A stretch of DNA of 32,254 nucleotides from Flavipsychrobacter sp. Its GTDB lineage: Bacteria; Bacteroidota; Bacteroidia; Chitinophagales; Chitinophagaceae. The position numbers and the translations under genes are program-made. The stretch is from the NCBI GenBank assembly GCA_016786565.1, contig JAEUVY010000066.1:1-32254 (forward strand). Direction: 5' to 3'. Every line of letters starts with the position of its first letter. Position 1 is the first letter of the stretch. The notes below the pieces were generated by a model that saw only the letters and a program-made list of their open reading frames with translations, was not told where the DNA came from and searched no databases. This document shows positions 23,809 through 32,254 of this stretch, one piece after another.

Positions 23809-26154
23809 ATGTTCAAAAGCACCGGCCTGATGGCTGCTTTTTTCCTTCTGTTACCCTTTCTTGCCACCGCGCAATCGTCTAATGGTACAATCAAAGGCTT
23901 CGTTTATGACAAGAAGACCGGCGAGCCAATGATCTACACCAACGTTTCGGTTACAAACGCGAAAACCGGCGTTCAGACTGACGTAAACGGATATTTCTCT
24001 ATTTCGCTGCCTCCGGGTAGCTACAGACTATTGGTCACAACGATTGGATATGACAGTAGCGTAACCGATGTGAATCTGTTGCCCGAAGCGATTGTAAGCA
24101 AGAAGATCTTGCTGACCCGTCAGGAGGTGGAACTGAAAGGTATTGAGGTATCTGGCAGAAAAACAGAAAAGATCACCCACATCAATACCGGTGTTACAAC
24201 AGTTACTCCGAGGCAGCTGAAAATGCTACCAAGTGCCGGTGGTGAACCGGACGTTGCCCAGTATCTGCAGGTTATCCCGGGTGTCGTGTTCACAGGCGAC
24301 CAGGGTGGTCAGCTATACATTCGTGGTGGCGCGCCTTCTCAGGTGGGTATCTACCTCGATGGTGTAACGATTTACAACCCCTTCCACTCAATAGGTCTCT
24401 TCTCGGTATTTGAAACCGAGGCGATCAAAAACGTGGACGTTTATACCGCAGGCTTCAATGCTCAGTACGGCAATCGTACTGCGGCGATAGTCGATGTGCA
24501 CACACGTGATGGAAATAAGAATAAGCTTTCGGGTCTGGTATCAGCGTCACCAATCATGTCTCGTGTGATGCTTGAGGGGCCGCTCGTAAAATCGAAAAAG
24601 GACAATGGTTCGGGTGTCACTTTCCTTGTAACCGGCAAACAGAGCTACATTGACCAAACGACAAAAGCCATCTATTCAGGCATGAGCGACCAACTGAAGA
24701 ACGGACTTCCGTTTCAGTTCCGCGATCTGTATGGAAAGGTTACGTTTAATGGTGACAACGGCTCGAAACTGAATGTATTCGGTTTCAGCTTCGACGACCG
24801 TGCCAACCTGCTCAATGACACTACCGGTGCAAGAGTGGCTGACTACAAGTGGAAAACAACAGGTGGCGGAGCTACCTTCGTTGTTTCTCCGTCAAACACA
24901 TCAGCGCTAATAGATGGTAAATTCGCTTATTCGAATTACGATATCTCTCTCGATAAGCTGAACACCGGCATAAATGACACAACACCAAGTACGAGCAAGA
25001 TAGGTGGGTTTGAAGCAGCAATCAACTTTACCTATTTCCTTCAGAACTACAGTCAGCTCAAATATGGTGTGGAAGTAAATGGTATCAATACCTCACTTAC
25101 CTACAAAATAGCCGATGGCGTCACTGCAACTCAGGACCGTCAGAGTACCATTGCGTCTTTGTACTTTATGTACCGGCACAATTTCAGCAGCAAGTTCATA
25201 TTTGAACCAAGCCTAAGGACGCAATACTACTCTGAGATCAGTAAATTCTCCCCTGAGCCACGCCTGGGCATCAAGTACAACATTTCTGAAAGTGTTCGCT
25301 TCAAGAGTGCTGCCGGTATCTACTCTCAGAACATAATGAGTACAAAGTCAGACATTGACATCGTAAATCTGTTTACCGGCTTCCTTATGAGCCCCGACCA
25401 ACAATACAAAAATGCCAATGGGGATTTTGTAAAGTCTACGTTGCAGAAATCTTACCACCTCGTAGCAGGCGTAGAAGTGGATGTGCAGCGTGTGGAACTG
25501 AACGCTGAACCATGGATAAAGTACTTCCCACAGGTAAATGAACTGAACAGAAATAAGAGCGCCCTTGTTGCCGGAGATCCTGACTTTGCCGCATCAAATG
25601 GCGTTGCGGGCGGTATTGACCTTTCGGCAAAATACAGTCACGACCGTGTGTACCTATGGGTAGCGATGGGCTATCAAAAGGTAACGTATACAGGTGTTGA
25701 CGCTAAAGGGCAGAAGCAGACCTACCCTACTCCGTTCGATACCCGCTACAACTCCAACGTAGTTGCATCATACACCGCAGGCAAGAAAAAGGACTGGGAA
25801 CTCTCTACCCGCTTCAATTTCAGGGCACCATTCCCTTTCACACAAACACAGGGATACTATGAGAATGCCAACATGACCGGACAAGGTATCGCAACCAATC
25901 CGCTTGTACAGAACGGAAGTTATGGTGTACTATATTCTGATATCATCAACGGTGGCCGCCTTTCTTACTTCCATCGTCTGGACGTATCTGCCAAAAAGAA
26001 GTTTACGATCAACGAACGCTCAAAGCTCGAAGCTACCGTTGCCATTACCAACGTTTACAACAGACAGAACATTTTCTATGTTGACCGTATAACTAACGGA
26101 AAAGAGTACCAGTTACCATTCTTCCCAAGTGCCAATTTAACCTGGAGTTTCTAA
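23809..26154 (+). CDS. TonB-dependent outer-membrane receptor with N-terminal carboxypeptidase-regulatory-like domain
   Basis: A 781-residue outer-membrane transporter energised by TonB-ExbBD. A signal peptide ends at LPFLATAQ (residue 22). A carboxypeptidase-regulatory-like domain (about 26-108) follows, with IKGFVYDKKTGEPMIYTNVS and TDVNGYFSISLPPGSYRL. The plug domain (about 130-240) includes LPSAGGEPDVAQYLQVIPG, LYIRGGAPSQVGIYLDGV and AQYGNRTAAIVDV. The rest forms a 22-strand-type barrel, with a C-terminal Phe (LTWSF). The substrate is unknown. It is not a SusC, being shorter than the usual 950-1,100 residues and having no SusD neighbour. It heads a tightly spaced operon: the TPR gene follows after 10 bases. 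The start is ATG 23809; the frame upstream has only a TTG. A consensus promoter and a leader hairpin lie just upstream. Confidence 0.93.
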   Translation: MFKSTGLMAAFFLLLPFLATAQSSNGTIKGFVYDKKTGEPMIYTNVSVTNAKTGVQTDVNGYFSISLPPGSYRLLVTTIGYDSSVTDVNLLPEAIVSKKILLTRQEVELKGIEVSGRKTEKITHINTGVTTVTPRQLKMLPSAGGEPDVAQYLQVIPGVVFTGDQGGQLYIRGGAPSQVGIYLDGVTIYNPFHSIGLFSVFETEAIKNVDVYTAGFNAQYGNRTAAIVDVHTRDGNKNKLSGLVSASPIMSRVMLEGPLVKSKKDNGSGVTFLVTGKQSYIDQTTKAIYSGMSDQLKNGLPFQFRDLYGKVTFNGDNGSKLNVFGFSFDDRANLLNDTTGARVADYKWKTTGGGATFVVSPSNTSALIDGKFAYSNYDISLDKLNTGINDTTPSTSKIGGFEAAINFTYFLQNYSQLKYGVEVNGINTSLTYKIADGVTATQDRQSTIASLYFMYRHNFSSKFIFEPSLRTQYYSEISKFSPEPRLGIKYNISESVRFKSAAGIYSQNIMSTKSDIDIVNLFTGFLMSPDQQYKNANGDFVKSTLQKSYHLVAGVEVDVQRVELNAEPWIKYFPQVNELNRNKSALVAGDPDFAASNGVAGGIDLSAKYSHDRVYLWVAMGYQKVTYTGVDAKGQKQTYPTPFDTRYNSNVVASYTAGKKKDWELSTRFNFRAPFPFTQTQGYYENANMTGQGIATNPLVQNGSYGVLYSDIINGGRLSYFHRLDVSAKKKFTINERSKLEATVAITNVYNRQNIFYVDRITNGKEYQLPFFPSANLTWSF

Positions 26155-26164
26155 AGATAGCTAC

Positions 26165-29100
26165 ATGAAGTTGAATCGTAGAAAACCGTCATTGCGTACA
26201 CTCACCTGCATCACAGCGGCAGTTTTGCCGGTACTGGTGCATGGTCAGGTCCACATATCGGCGCTGCCTGAAAACAGCATTCCCGCCCTTTCCACAGAAT
26301 TACATAAACAGGGACATCATGCTGTTTCGGCCCAAACTGCAAGGCAACTTCAGCTTGCGGAAAATGCCCGGGTGCAAATCAATAATCCCGCTGATCTGGA
26401 TCGGGCTGCATATAACCGCGCAATGGCCGGTCTGATAGCAGACCGAAAAGACGGAACCGAGTATGCACAAAAGGTAATGAATGAGACTCCGAACCCGGCA
26501 TACAACCAAAGGATCGGGTACGAACTGGCGCATTATTACTTCAAAAAAGACAAGTACGCTGAAGCCATTAAGTACTACGAGATGGTGGGCATACATAATC
26601 TTGATAATGATGAAACCGGCGATCAGAAGTTTGAGTTGGCTTATTGCTACTTTAACAACAAACAATTCGATAAAGCGAAACCTCTTTTTGCCGCTATCAA
26701 AAGCATAAAGGAGAACAAGTATTACATGGCAGGCAATTACTATTACGGTCTGCTGTGTTATAACGAGAACAAATACGACGAAGCGCTTCTGGCATTTGAT
26801 GTAGTGAAGAATGACAGAGATTATCGTGCTGTTGTTCCCTATTATATTGCTGAGATCTATTATTTCAAAGGTGACAGGGCTACAGCACTAGCTATGGCCG
26901 ACACACTGATAAATAAGAAGGAAAAGAGTTTCTACGACAAAGAACTCCACCTTTTGGCTGCTCAATGCCATTTTGAAGCGCAGAAATATGCAGAAGCCAA
27001 GCCATATTTCGATTATTACTACGAACACGCCGAAAAGATCCGTAAGGAAGACCTGTACGAAATTGCCTACTGTCATTACAGGCTCGACAACTGGAAGAGC
27101 GCGATCGTGAAGTTCAGGATGCTGAGCGATACGCGTGACTCGCTCGGACAGACATCAATGTACCTGCTTGGCGACTGTTATCTGAAAACAGGCGACCGTG
27201 CAAGTGCCCGAAATGCATTCGGTATCTGTGCCGATATGAACTTCAATAAAAGCCTGCAAGAAGCCGCAATGATCCTTTATGGTCGACTGAGCTATGAAAC
27301 GGGCAACACCGATGAGGCACTGCGACAGTTGAAGACATTGCTGGAAGTATACCCGAACTCTGAACATAAGGACGAGGCTCAAACATTGCTTTCAGGTCTT
27401 ACTATGAAGACCGGCAATTATGAAGAGGCTCTTGAGAAGTTGCAAGGCGTGCGCACCAAAGACAACAATTATTGGAGCGTATACCAGAAAGCTGCCTATG
27501 GATACGGTGTACAGTTGTACCGTAAGGGTGAAATGAAAAAAGCTGAAGAGTATTTTGCTCAATCGCTGCAAAATCCCCTCAATTCTGAATACGAACGTGC
27601 CGCCTACTTCTGGCGTGCGGAAGCAGCCTATCAGCTGCATCGCTATAACGATGCGATAAACTATGCGCAGAATTTCATCAGCCGCATGGGTAATATGGCA
27701 GTGATCGAACGTCTGAGTCCGCAGTCTACCATACAGCATGCTTACCTGACCATGGGCTATTCGGCTCTGGAAACCGGCAACTATATTGCAGCACAGGACT
27801 TCTTCAACCAGGCTCAATTAGCACGGTCGGGCGACAAACACACTGGTACCGTGGCGCTGTTACTGGAAGCTGATGCCGTGTTCCTGCAAAAGAACTATAC
27901 AAAAGCCATTTCTTTGTATGAACGCATCATAGCCGGCGGTGGTACGGACGTTGACTACGCTAAATTCCAGAAGGCTATTCTTTTGGGTCTTACCAACCGG
28001 CAGAATGACAAGATCGCTCTGCTCCAGTCGCTTACGAAGGTAAAACCTGCATCTCTTTATGCAGGGAATGCTCAATACGAGATTGCACTCACGCACATGG
28101 AGATGGAGCATTACAAAGACGCATTGGCAGCGCTCAAAGTCATAACCGAATCGGAAAGTGACAAGGGCATTGCTCCTAAAGCGTGGTTGAAAACTGCCTA
28201 CATCTACCAACAGCAGAACGAGAATAAGAAAGCAATTGAAGCTTACCGCAAGATCGTGTTGAATTATCCGGGTGCGGAAGAACGCCTTCCGGCATTGGAT
28301 GCGCTCAAAAATCTGTACATCCAGACAAACCAGCCTGAGCAATACACACAACTCCTGAAAGAAGGAAACCTGCCTTCTTCTGATAATAGCATTCTGGACT
28401 CAACCTACTACTCAGCAGCAGAAGCACAATTTGCTGCCGAGAAATGGAATGATGCCCGTGACGGATTCTCCAATTACCTGAACAATTATCCGAACGGAGT
28501 TTTCGCGACCAAAGCGCACTTCTATCTGGGCGAAAGCAACTACAAGCTGAGAAGAAACGCGGAAGCGCTCACCGAATACGAAGCGGTGCTTGCCACGCCA
28601 TGGAATGACTTCTCAGAAATTAGCGCACGTCGTGCAGCGAATATTGCAATGGACCTGCGGAAATACGAGCAGGCATACAAGATATTCACTGCTTTGCGCA
28701 ACAATTCCACCGACGAATACGCCAACGAAACCATTTATCGTGGTCTAATGAAGAGTGGTTTTATGCTGGGCAAGCAGGAAGAAGCCGGTCGCTATGCGGA
28801 TTCATTGTTGGCAATGGGAGGTGTTTCTACCGAAGCGGCGACGGATGCTAAATATGTGAAAGCCCGCTCGTTACAACTTTCTGACCGCGACAACGAGGCT
28901 ATTGAGGCATTCAAACAACTGGCCGGAAACAAAAGCGGTGATATTGCTGCTGAGTCGCGGTACAGGATAGCGGAGATCCTGTTGAAACAAGACAAACTTA
29001 AGGAGGCGGAAGAAGCGGCCAACGAGACTGTAAAGCTATCTGCCGGCAACGATAATTGGGTAGGAAAAGCGTACATCCTTCTGGCTGATGTACTGTTGAA

Positions 29101-29248
29101 ACAGAAAGACTACTTCAATGCCAAGGCACTACTGCAGAGTATTGTGAAAAACACCAAGGTTCAGGAACTGAAGGTGGAAGCCGCGAAAAAACTGGACGAA
29201 GTGAAGAAAGCCGAAAAAAGTTCAAGCAAATTATCAGACGAAAAATAG
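26165..29248 (+). CDS. Large periplasmic tetratricopeptide-repeat protein
   Basis: A 1,027-residue exported scaffold. The signal peptide has a basic start (MKLNRRKPSLR) and ends near VLVHGQ (about residue 28), with no lipobox Cys. From about residue 85 on it is almost all TPR helices of roughly 34-residue period, for instance YYFKKDKYAEAIKYYEMVGI, FNNKQFDKAKPLFAAI, YQQQNENKKAIEAYRKIVLN and LKQDKLKEAEEAANETVKLS; about 20 or more repeats. A Lys/Ser-rich tail ends the protein. TPR stacks bind partner proteins; no enzyme domain is visible. Its gene lies 10 bases after a TonB receptor and 7 bases before a plugless outer-membrane barrel, so a role as periplasmic adaptor for one or both barrels is the natural inference. 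The specific function is unknown. Confidence 0.85.
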   Translation: MKLNRRKPSLRTLTCITAAVLPVLVHGQVHISALPENSIPALSTELHKQGHHAVSAQTARQLQLAENARVQINNPADLDRAAYNRAMAGLIADRKDGTEYAQKVMNETPNPAYNQRIGYELAHYYFKKDKYAEAIKYYEMVGIHNLDNDETGDQKFELAYCYFNNKQFDKAKPLFAAIKSIKENKYYMAGNYYYGLLCYNENKYDEALLAFDVVKNDRDYRAVVPYYIAEIYYFKGDRATALAMADTLINKKEKSFYDKELHLLAAQCHFEAQKYAEAKPYFDYYYEHAEKIRKEDLYEIAYCHYRLDNWKSAIVKFRMLSDTRDSLGQTSMYLLGDCYLKTGDRASARNAFGICADMNFNKSLQEAAMILYGRLSYETGNTDEALRQLKTLLEVYPNSEHKDEAQTLLSGLTMKTGNYEEALEKLQGVRTKDNNYWSVYQKAAYGYGVQLYRKGEMKKAEEYFAQSLQNPLNSEYERAAYFWRAEAAYQLHRYNDAINYAQNFISRMGNMAVIERLSPQSTIQHAYLTMGYSALETGNYIAAQDFFNQAQLARSGDKHTGTVALLLEADAVFLQKNYTKAISLYERIIAGGGTDVDYAKFQKAILLGLTNRQNDKIALLQSLTKVKPASLYAGNAQYEIALTHMEMEHYKDALAALKVITESESDKGIAPKAWLKTAYIYQQQNENKKAIEAYRKIVLNYPGAEERLPALDALKNLYIQTNQPEQYTQLLKEGNLPSSDNSILDSTYYSAAEAQFAAEKWNDARDGFSNYLNNYPNGVFATKAHFYLGESNYKLRRNAEALTEYEAVLATPWNDFSEISARRAANIAMDLRKYEQAYKIFTALRNNSTDEYANETIYRGLMKSGFMLGKQEEAGRYADSLLAMGGVSTEAATDAKYVKARSLQLSDRDNEAIEAFKQLAGNKSGDIAAESRYRIAEILLKQDKLKEAEEAANETVKLSAGNDNWVGKAYILLADVLLKQKDYFNAKALLQSIVKNTKVQELKVEAAKKLDEVKKAEKSSSKLSDEK

Positions 29249-29255
29249 ATCACTT

Positions 29256-30887
29256 ATGAGGGTTAAACCTTTTATCATACTAGCTTCTGCGTTTAGTGGC
29301 TTTCAAGCCCATGCACAGCGCCTGGCTCCGGGTAGCGATACGGTCCTCAAGGGATCTACGATCGAGGTGATCCAGTCATATAAACCGAGGGTAAAACAAA
29401 GCCCCAAACCTGACTGGAAGCCGCAGCTGCCTCCGATGGACACAACGCGTCCTTCCTTCAAGACCGATGTCCCTCAACAAACGCTTTACTACTCTTACTA
29501 CTCACCGCCACTGCGTCCGCTGGCCTTGGGTAAGAACCTGAATGAACTCCCCTATCAGAACTATGTAAAAGCAGGCGGAGGGAATCTGTCAACGATATAC
29601 CTTGATGCAGGCATAGGAAGCATAAAGAAAGAAAACTACGAAACAGGTATTCACCTGCACCATATATCTCAAAAAGGCAATATCGTTCATCAGCAATCGT
29701 CCCTTTCAGGGGTCGAAGCTGCAGGCAGTCTCCACAACGAAAAGGGTGACTTCAACGCATCACTTTCGGGTTCACACAACAGGTACTATCAGTACGGGTA
29801 CGACCATATTCTTCATAACTACAGCAACGAGACGGTAGGTCAGGCATATACGGCTGTGCGTCTGGCGGGAGACATGGTCAACCGCAAAGACACATCTTCA
29901 CGCATTGATTATCAACCAAGTATAAAGGCTACTTACTACGGAGCGAAGTTCAATACCTCTGAAATAAGCGCAAGCTTTTACACCCCGGTTGTATATAAAT
30001 TGAATAAGTCATTAGATCTCCGGGCAAATGTTGCGGGTGCCATCGCCAGCTACAATGCAGCGGGTACAACGATCGCCAACAACTATGTATTGGCAGCGCC
30101 GGGTGTGGGCATGCAGTTCAACGAATACTACAGCGCGCACGCTTTGGCCGGATTCGCTTATGGCAAGGGTGGCAGCACTTACTTCCTCCCCGATGCGGAA
30201 GTGGCATTTACCATGCGCGATTACCTTTTCCGCCTTAGCATAGGCTACAAGGCCGACCTCAGGCAAAACACCTATGAACAGATGACAATGGAGAATCCTT
30301 TTATGGTGAGCTCCTACCGTGTTGTACAGACCAAACGCGATGAGATATTCGCTGCAGTTCAGGGAAGTTTGGGTAACCACTTCAGTTATTCGGCCCGTGG
30401 CAGCTGGTGGAACTATTTCGATCTGCCAACGTTCTTAAACGACACCGGAGACAACCGCACATTCTACGCATTGTACCAGAACGTTAAAGCTGTTTCTGCA
30501 CAGGCATCAGCCCGTTATCAGGACGCCAACAAATGGTCGGCCGGCCTTACCGGCGAATGGTACTATCTCTACAGCAGTACCGACACCAAGGTATGGCACA
30601 CACCATCAGTTAACATCAAGGGCGACTTCCAGATGGCAGTTACCCGAAAACTTGACGTCTCATTCTACGGAATATTGATGGGCGGCATCAAAGCACGAGA
30701 CATGGCCGGTAACACGATCGATCTGAAAACCATAGCCGATATGGGTGTGGGGGGCGAATACAAACTGATCCCACGCTTGTCTGCCTTTGTTCAGTTCAAC
30801 AATATTTTGAACAGCAAATACCAGCGCTGGATGGGCTATCAGGTATATGGCTTCAATGTTTACGGCGGCTTGCGATTGAAATTCTAA
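29256..30887 (+). CDS. Plugless outer-membrane beta-barrel protein with proline-rich N-terminal segment
   Basis: A 543-residue outer-membrane protein. The signal peptide ends at SGFQAHA (residue 20). A short mature N-terminus holds STIEVIQSYKPRVKQSPKP (34-52), then a proline-rich stretch to about 66. The rest (about 75-543) alternates amphipathic strands rich in Tyr, Gly and Asn, and ends in a terminal Phe (GLRLKF). It resembles the barrel half of TonB-dependent receptors, but no plug domain and no carboxypeptidase-regulatory-like domain are present. The frame is intact from signal peptide to C-terminal Phe, so this does not look like a broken receptor. It follows the TPR gene by 7 bases, arguing for co-expression and probably a complex. 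The cargo or function is unknown. Confidence 0.78.
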   Translation: MRVKPFIILASAFSGFQAHAQRLAPGSDTVLKGSTIEVIQSYKPRVKQSPKPDWKPQLPPMDTTRPSFKTDVPQQTLYYSYYSPPLRPLALGKNLNELPYQNYVKAGGGNLSTIYLDAGIGSIKKENYETGIHLHHISQKGNIVHQQSSLSGVEAAGSLHNEKGDFNASLSGSHNRYYQYGYDHILHNYSNETVGQAYTAVRLAGDMVNRKDTSSRIDYQPSIKATYYGAKFNTSEISASFYTPVVYKLNKSLDLRANVAGAIASYNAAGTTIANNYVLAAPGVGMQFNEYYSAHALAGFAYGKGGSTYFLPDAEVAFTMRDYLFRLSIGYKADLRQNTYEQMTMENPFMVSSYRVVQTKRDEIFAAVQGSLGNHFSYSARGSWWNYFDLPTFLNDTGDNRTFYALYQNVKAVSAQASARYQDANKWSAGLTGEWYYLYSSTDTKVWHTPSVNIKGDFQMAVTRKLDVSFYGILMGGIKARDMAGNTIDLKTIADMGVGGEYKLIPRLSAFVQFNNILNSKYQRWMGYQVYGFNVYGGLRLKF

Positions 30888-30913
30888 AGAAAAATATTAC
30901 TTTCATCGGGTAA

Positions 30914-31828
30914 ATGGACATAGCTAAGTACATAGGATTATATCTACTCAAAAACCAATACTGTTACGTACACGGTATTGGCAACATGGAATTGAAAAAG
31001 ATACGTTCAACTCACGATGGTTCGGCACTTACCCCGCCATCTTATGAAGTGCACGTTACACCCGGAGGTTCCATTGACGATAATCTTGCTAATTTCATTG
31101 CTACAAACGAACAGGTAAGCATTTCCAAAGCAGCAAACACGCTGAGGGAATTCAGCATTCAGGTGCGGAAAGACATTGCCGAAGGGAAAGAAGTTGCTAT
31201 TCCCAACATAGGCAAGTTCGTTGAAGAAGGGGGCAAGGTAAAATTCATTACCGACGCTCATTTCAAATACACACCGGCTAGTTTGCCTACCATCAAGAAC
31301 AGCAAACAACTGGATGAACAGAACAGCAAACTGGCTCATAAACCATCTTACCCGCCACCTGCAAAAGCCGACTCGATCAACTGGAATATGGTGATCATCG
31401 TGGTGGTGCTGCTGCTGATACTTGGTGGTGCGGGTTACTTCATTTACGACTATACAAAAAGCACCGAAACAGAAAACACTACGCCACCGGTTCTTGACAC
31501 ACCGGTGCAACAACCTGCCATTGTGCTGCCCGATACTTTGGCTGCACCCATAACAGATACTGTTGACAGCGGCGCAGTAGCTATGCCTGTTGACTCAACT
31601 ACAATGAGCGATTTCAAGATCATCATCGGCAACTACCATACACGGGAACGTGCTGAAAAACGCGTAAACAATCTGACGCTCAACGGCAATAAAGTAGAAA
31701 TGGTTCAGCAGGACTCTACCAACTTCAATGTTATCACTAAGATCAACTGCAGGGTCATAGACACGGCGCATGTCAAAGATTCACTGAGGAGGATGTTCGG
31801 ATACGAACAGGTGCGCATCGTGAAATAG
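30914..31828 (+). CDS. HU-CCDC81-type domain / transmembrane / SPOR domain protein
   Basis: A 304-residue single-pass membrane protein. The cytoplasmic part (1-157) looks like the paired bacterial CCDC81-type HU domains. The first is at about 1-60 (AKYIGLYLLKNQYCYVHGIG). The second is at about 60-125 (VSISKAANTLREFSIQVRKD, GKEVAIPNIGKFVEEGG). One transmembrane helix (158-178) and a Pro/Thr/Asp-rich linker (about 180-230) lead to a C-terminal SPOR domain (about 231-304, SDFKIIIGNYHTRERAEKRV). SPOR domains bind denuded peptidoglycan at septa. CCDC81-type HU domains have been proposed from comparative genomics to link chromosome or cytoplasmic components to the cell wall. The gene sits 26 bases after the plugless barrel gene in the same direction. 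Domain assignment is good; the linking role is inference. Confidence 0.86.
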   Translation: MDIAKYIGLYLLKNQYCYVHGIGNMELKKIRSTHDGSALTPPSYEVHVTPGGSIDDNLANFIATNEQVSISKAANTLREFSIQVRKDIAEGKEVAIPNIGKFVEEGGKVKFITDAHFKYTPASLPTIKNSKQLDEQNSKLAHKPSYPPPAKADSINWNMVIIVVVLLLILGGAGYFIYDYTKSTETENTTPPVLDTPVQQPAIVLPDTLAAPITDTVDSGAVAMPVDSTTMSDFKIIIGNYHTRERAEKRVNNLTLNGNKVEMVQQDSTNFNVITKINCRVIDTAHVKDSLRRMFGYEQVRIVK

Positions 31829-31856
31829 GCAACATACAAACCACCGGAGTCCTGGC

Positions 31857-32254
31857 ATGAACAGACAGAATATCAAAGTTATCATTACCGGAACTACCGG
31901 AATGGTGGGCGAAGGGGTGTTGCATGAATGTCTGAATAATGCAGACGTTGCCGAGGTATTGATCATCAACCGCCGTGCGCTTGGCCTCTCCCACCCCAAA
32001 TTGAAAGAGATCATTCATCCTGATTTCTATAACATAGAACCGATCGCAGAACAATTGCAGGGCTACGATGCCTGTTTTTTCTGTTTGGGCGTATCGTCGG
32101 TGGGAATGAAAGCAGATGACTACTACAAGGCAACATATATACTCACACTACACGTAGCCGGGGTACTCAGCCGTGTAAATACAGATATGACCTTCTGCTA
32201 CGTTTCGGGTGCCGGCACCGACGAAACTGAATCAGGCAGGAGTGACTGGGCACG
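31857..32254 (+). CDS. NAD(P)-binding atypical short-chain dehydrogenase/epimerase family protein (3' end outside window)
   Basis: The first 132 codons of a Rossmann-fold oxidoreductase, open to the right edge. After a short N-terminus the cofactor loop TGTTGMVG (residues 11-18) closes the first beta strand (IKVIITG). INRRALGL follows the second strand, as expected for a residue contacting the adenosine ribose or 2'-phosphate, and CFFCLGVSSVGM ends the fourth. YVSGAGTDETESGRSDWAR corresponds to the strand-and-loop region typical of HTATIP2-like atypical SDRs, where a Lys-containing helix would follow beyond the edge. ATG 31857 lies 28 bases after the SPOR gene, so it may belong to the same operon. 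Its chemistry does not obviously fit an envelope complex; it may be a passenger. Substrate unknown. Confidence 0.82.
   Translation, partial: MNRQNIKVIITGTTGMVGEGVLHECLNNADVAEVLIINRRALGLSHPKLKEIIHPDFYNIEPIAEQLQGYDACFFCLGVSSVGMKADDYYKATYILTLHVAGVLSRVNTDMTFCYVSGAGTDETESGRSDWA

Noticed and set aside
31007..31513. 168-residue minus-strand frame opposite the HU/SPOR gene
   Set aside because: No recognisable domain and fully antisense to a well-supported gene.

Overview
The window reads as chromosomal DNA of a Bacteroidota bacterium, most likely of the Chitinophagales/Chitinophagaceae type. Three things point there: type IX secretion (T9SS) components with a gliding-motility-type C-terminal domain; an ECF sigma/FecR pair with the Bacteroidota architecture; and two exact copies of the Bacteroidota promoter (TTTG, 19 bases, TATCTTTG). 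Assignment below phylum is inference. I see no rRNA, tRNA, CRISPR, insertion sequence or phage gene, and no gene-free stretch above 300 bases.

Layout. Bases 80-2200 hold metG, closed by a strong terminator. Bases 2398-11079 are a three-gene T9SS unit: a 1,895-residue PKD/Ig/SprB-repeat adhesin with a type B C-terminal domain, a PorP/SprF-family outer-membrane protein, and a PorE-like TPR/beta-propeller/OmpA protein that probably ties the complex to peptidoglycan. rpsP (11206-11718) follows with its own promoter and a perfect bidirectional terminator. On the minus strand, 15234 down to 11793 is a sigma-FecR-effector operon. Its last gene carries the STN and carboxypeptidase-regulatory-like domains of a signalling TonB receptor, but ends in LA_2272-type surface repeats instead of a plug and TonB barrel.

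The middle is mostly housekeeping and envelope genes: a phosphohexomutase (minus), an aldehyde dehydrogenase (plus), a glycosyltransferase (minus), a formyltransferase (plus), a DUF983 membrane protein (minus) and a TgpA-like membrane transglutaminase (plus).

From 23709 to the right edge, a consensus promoter precedes a tight run of five plus-strand genes: a TonB-dependent receptor, a 1,027-residue TPR protein, a plugless outer-membrane barrel, an HU-CCDC81/SPOR single-pass membrane protein, and a truncated Rossmann-fold oxidoreductase. The first four together could span outer membrane, periplasm, peptidoglycan and inner membrane. I regard this operon and the STN/LA_2272 signalling operon as the two places most likely to hold poorly described biology.
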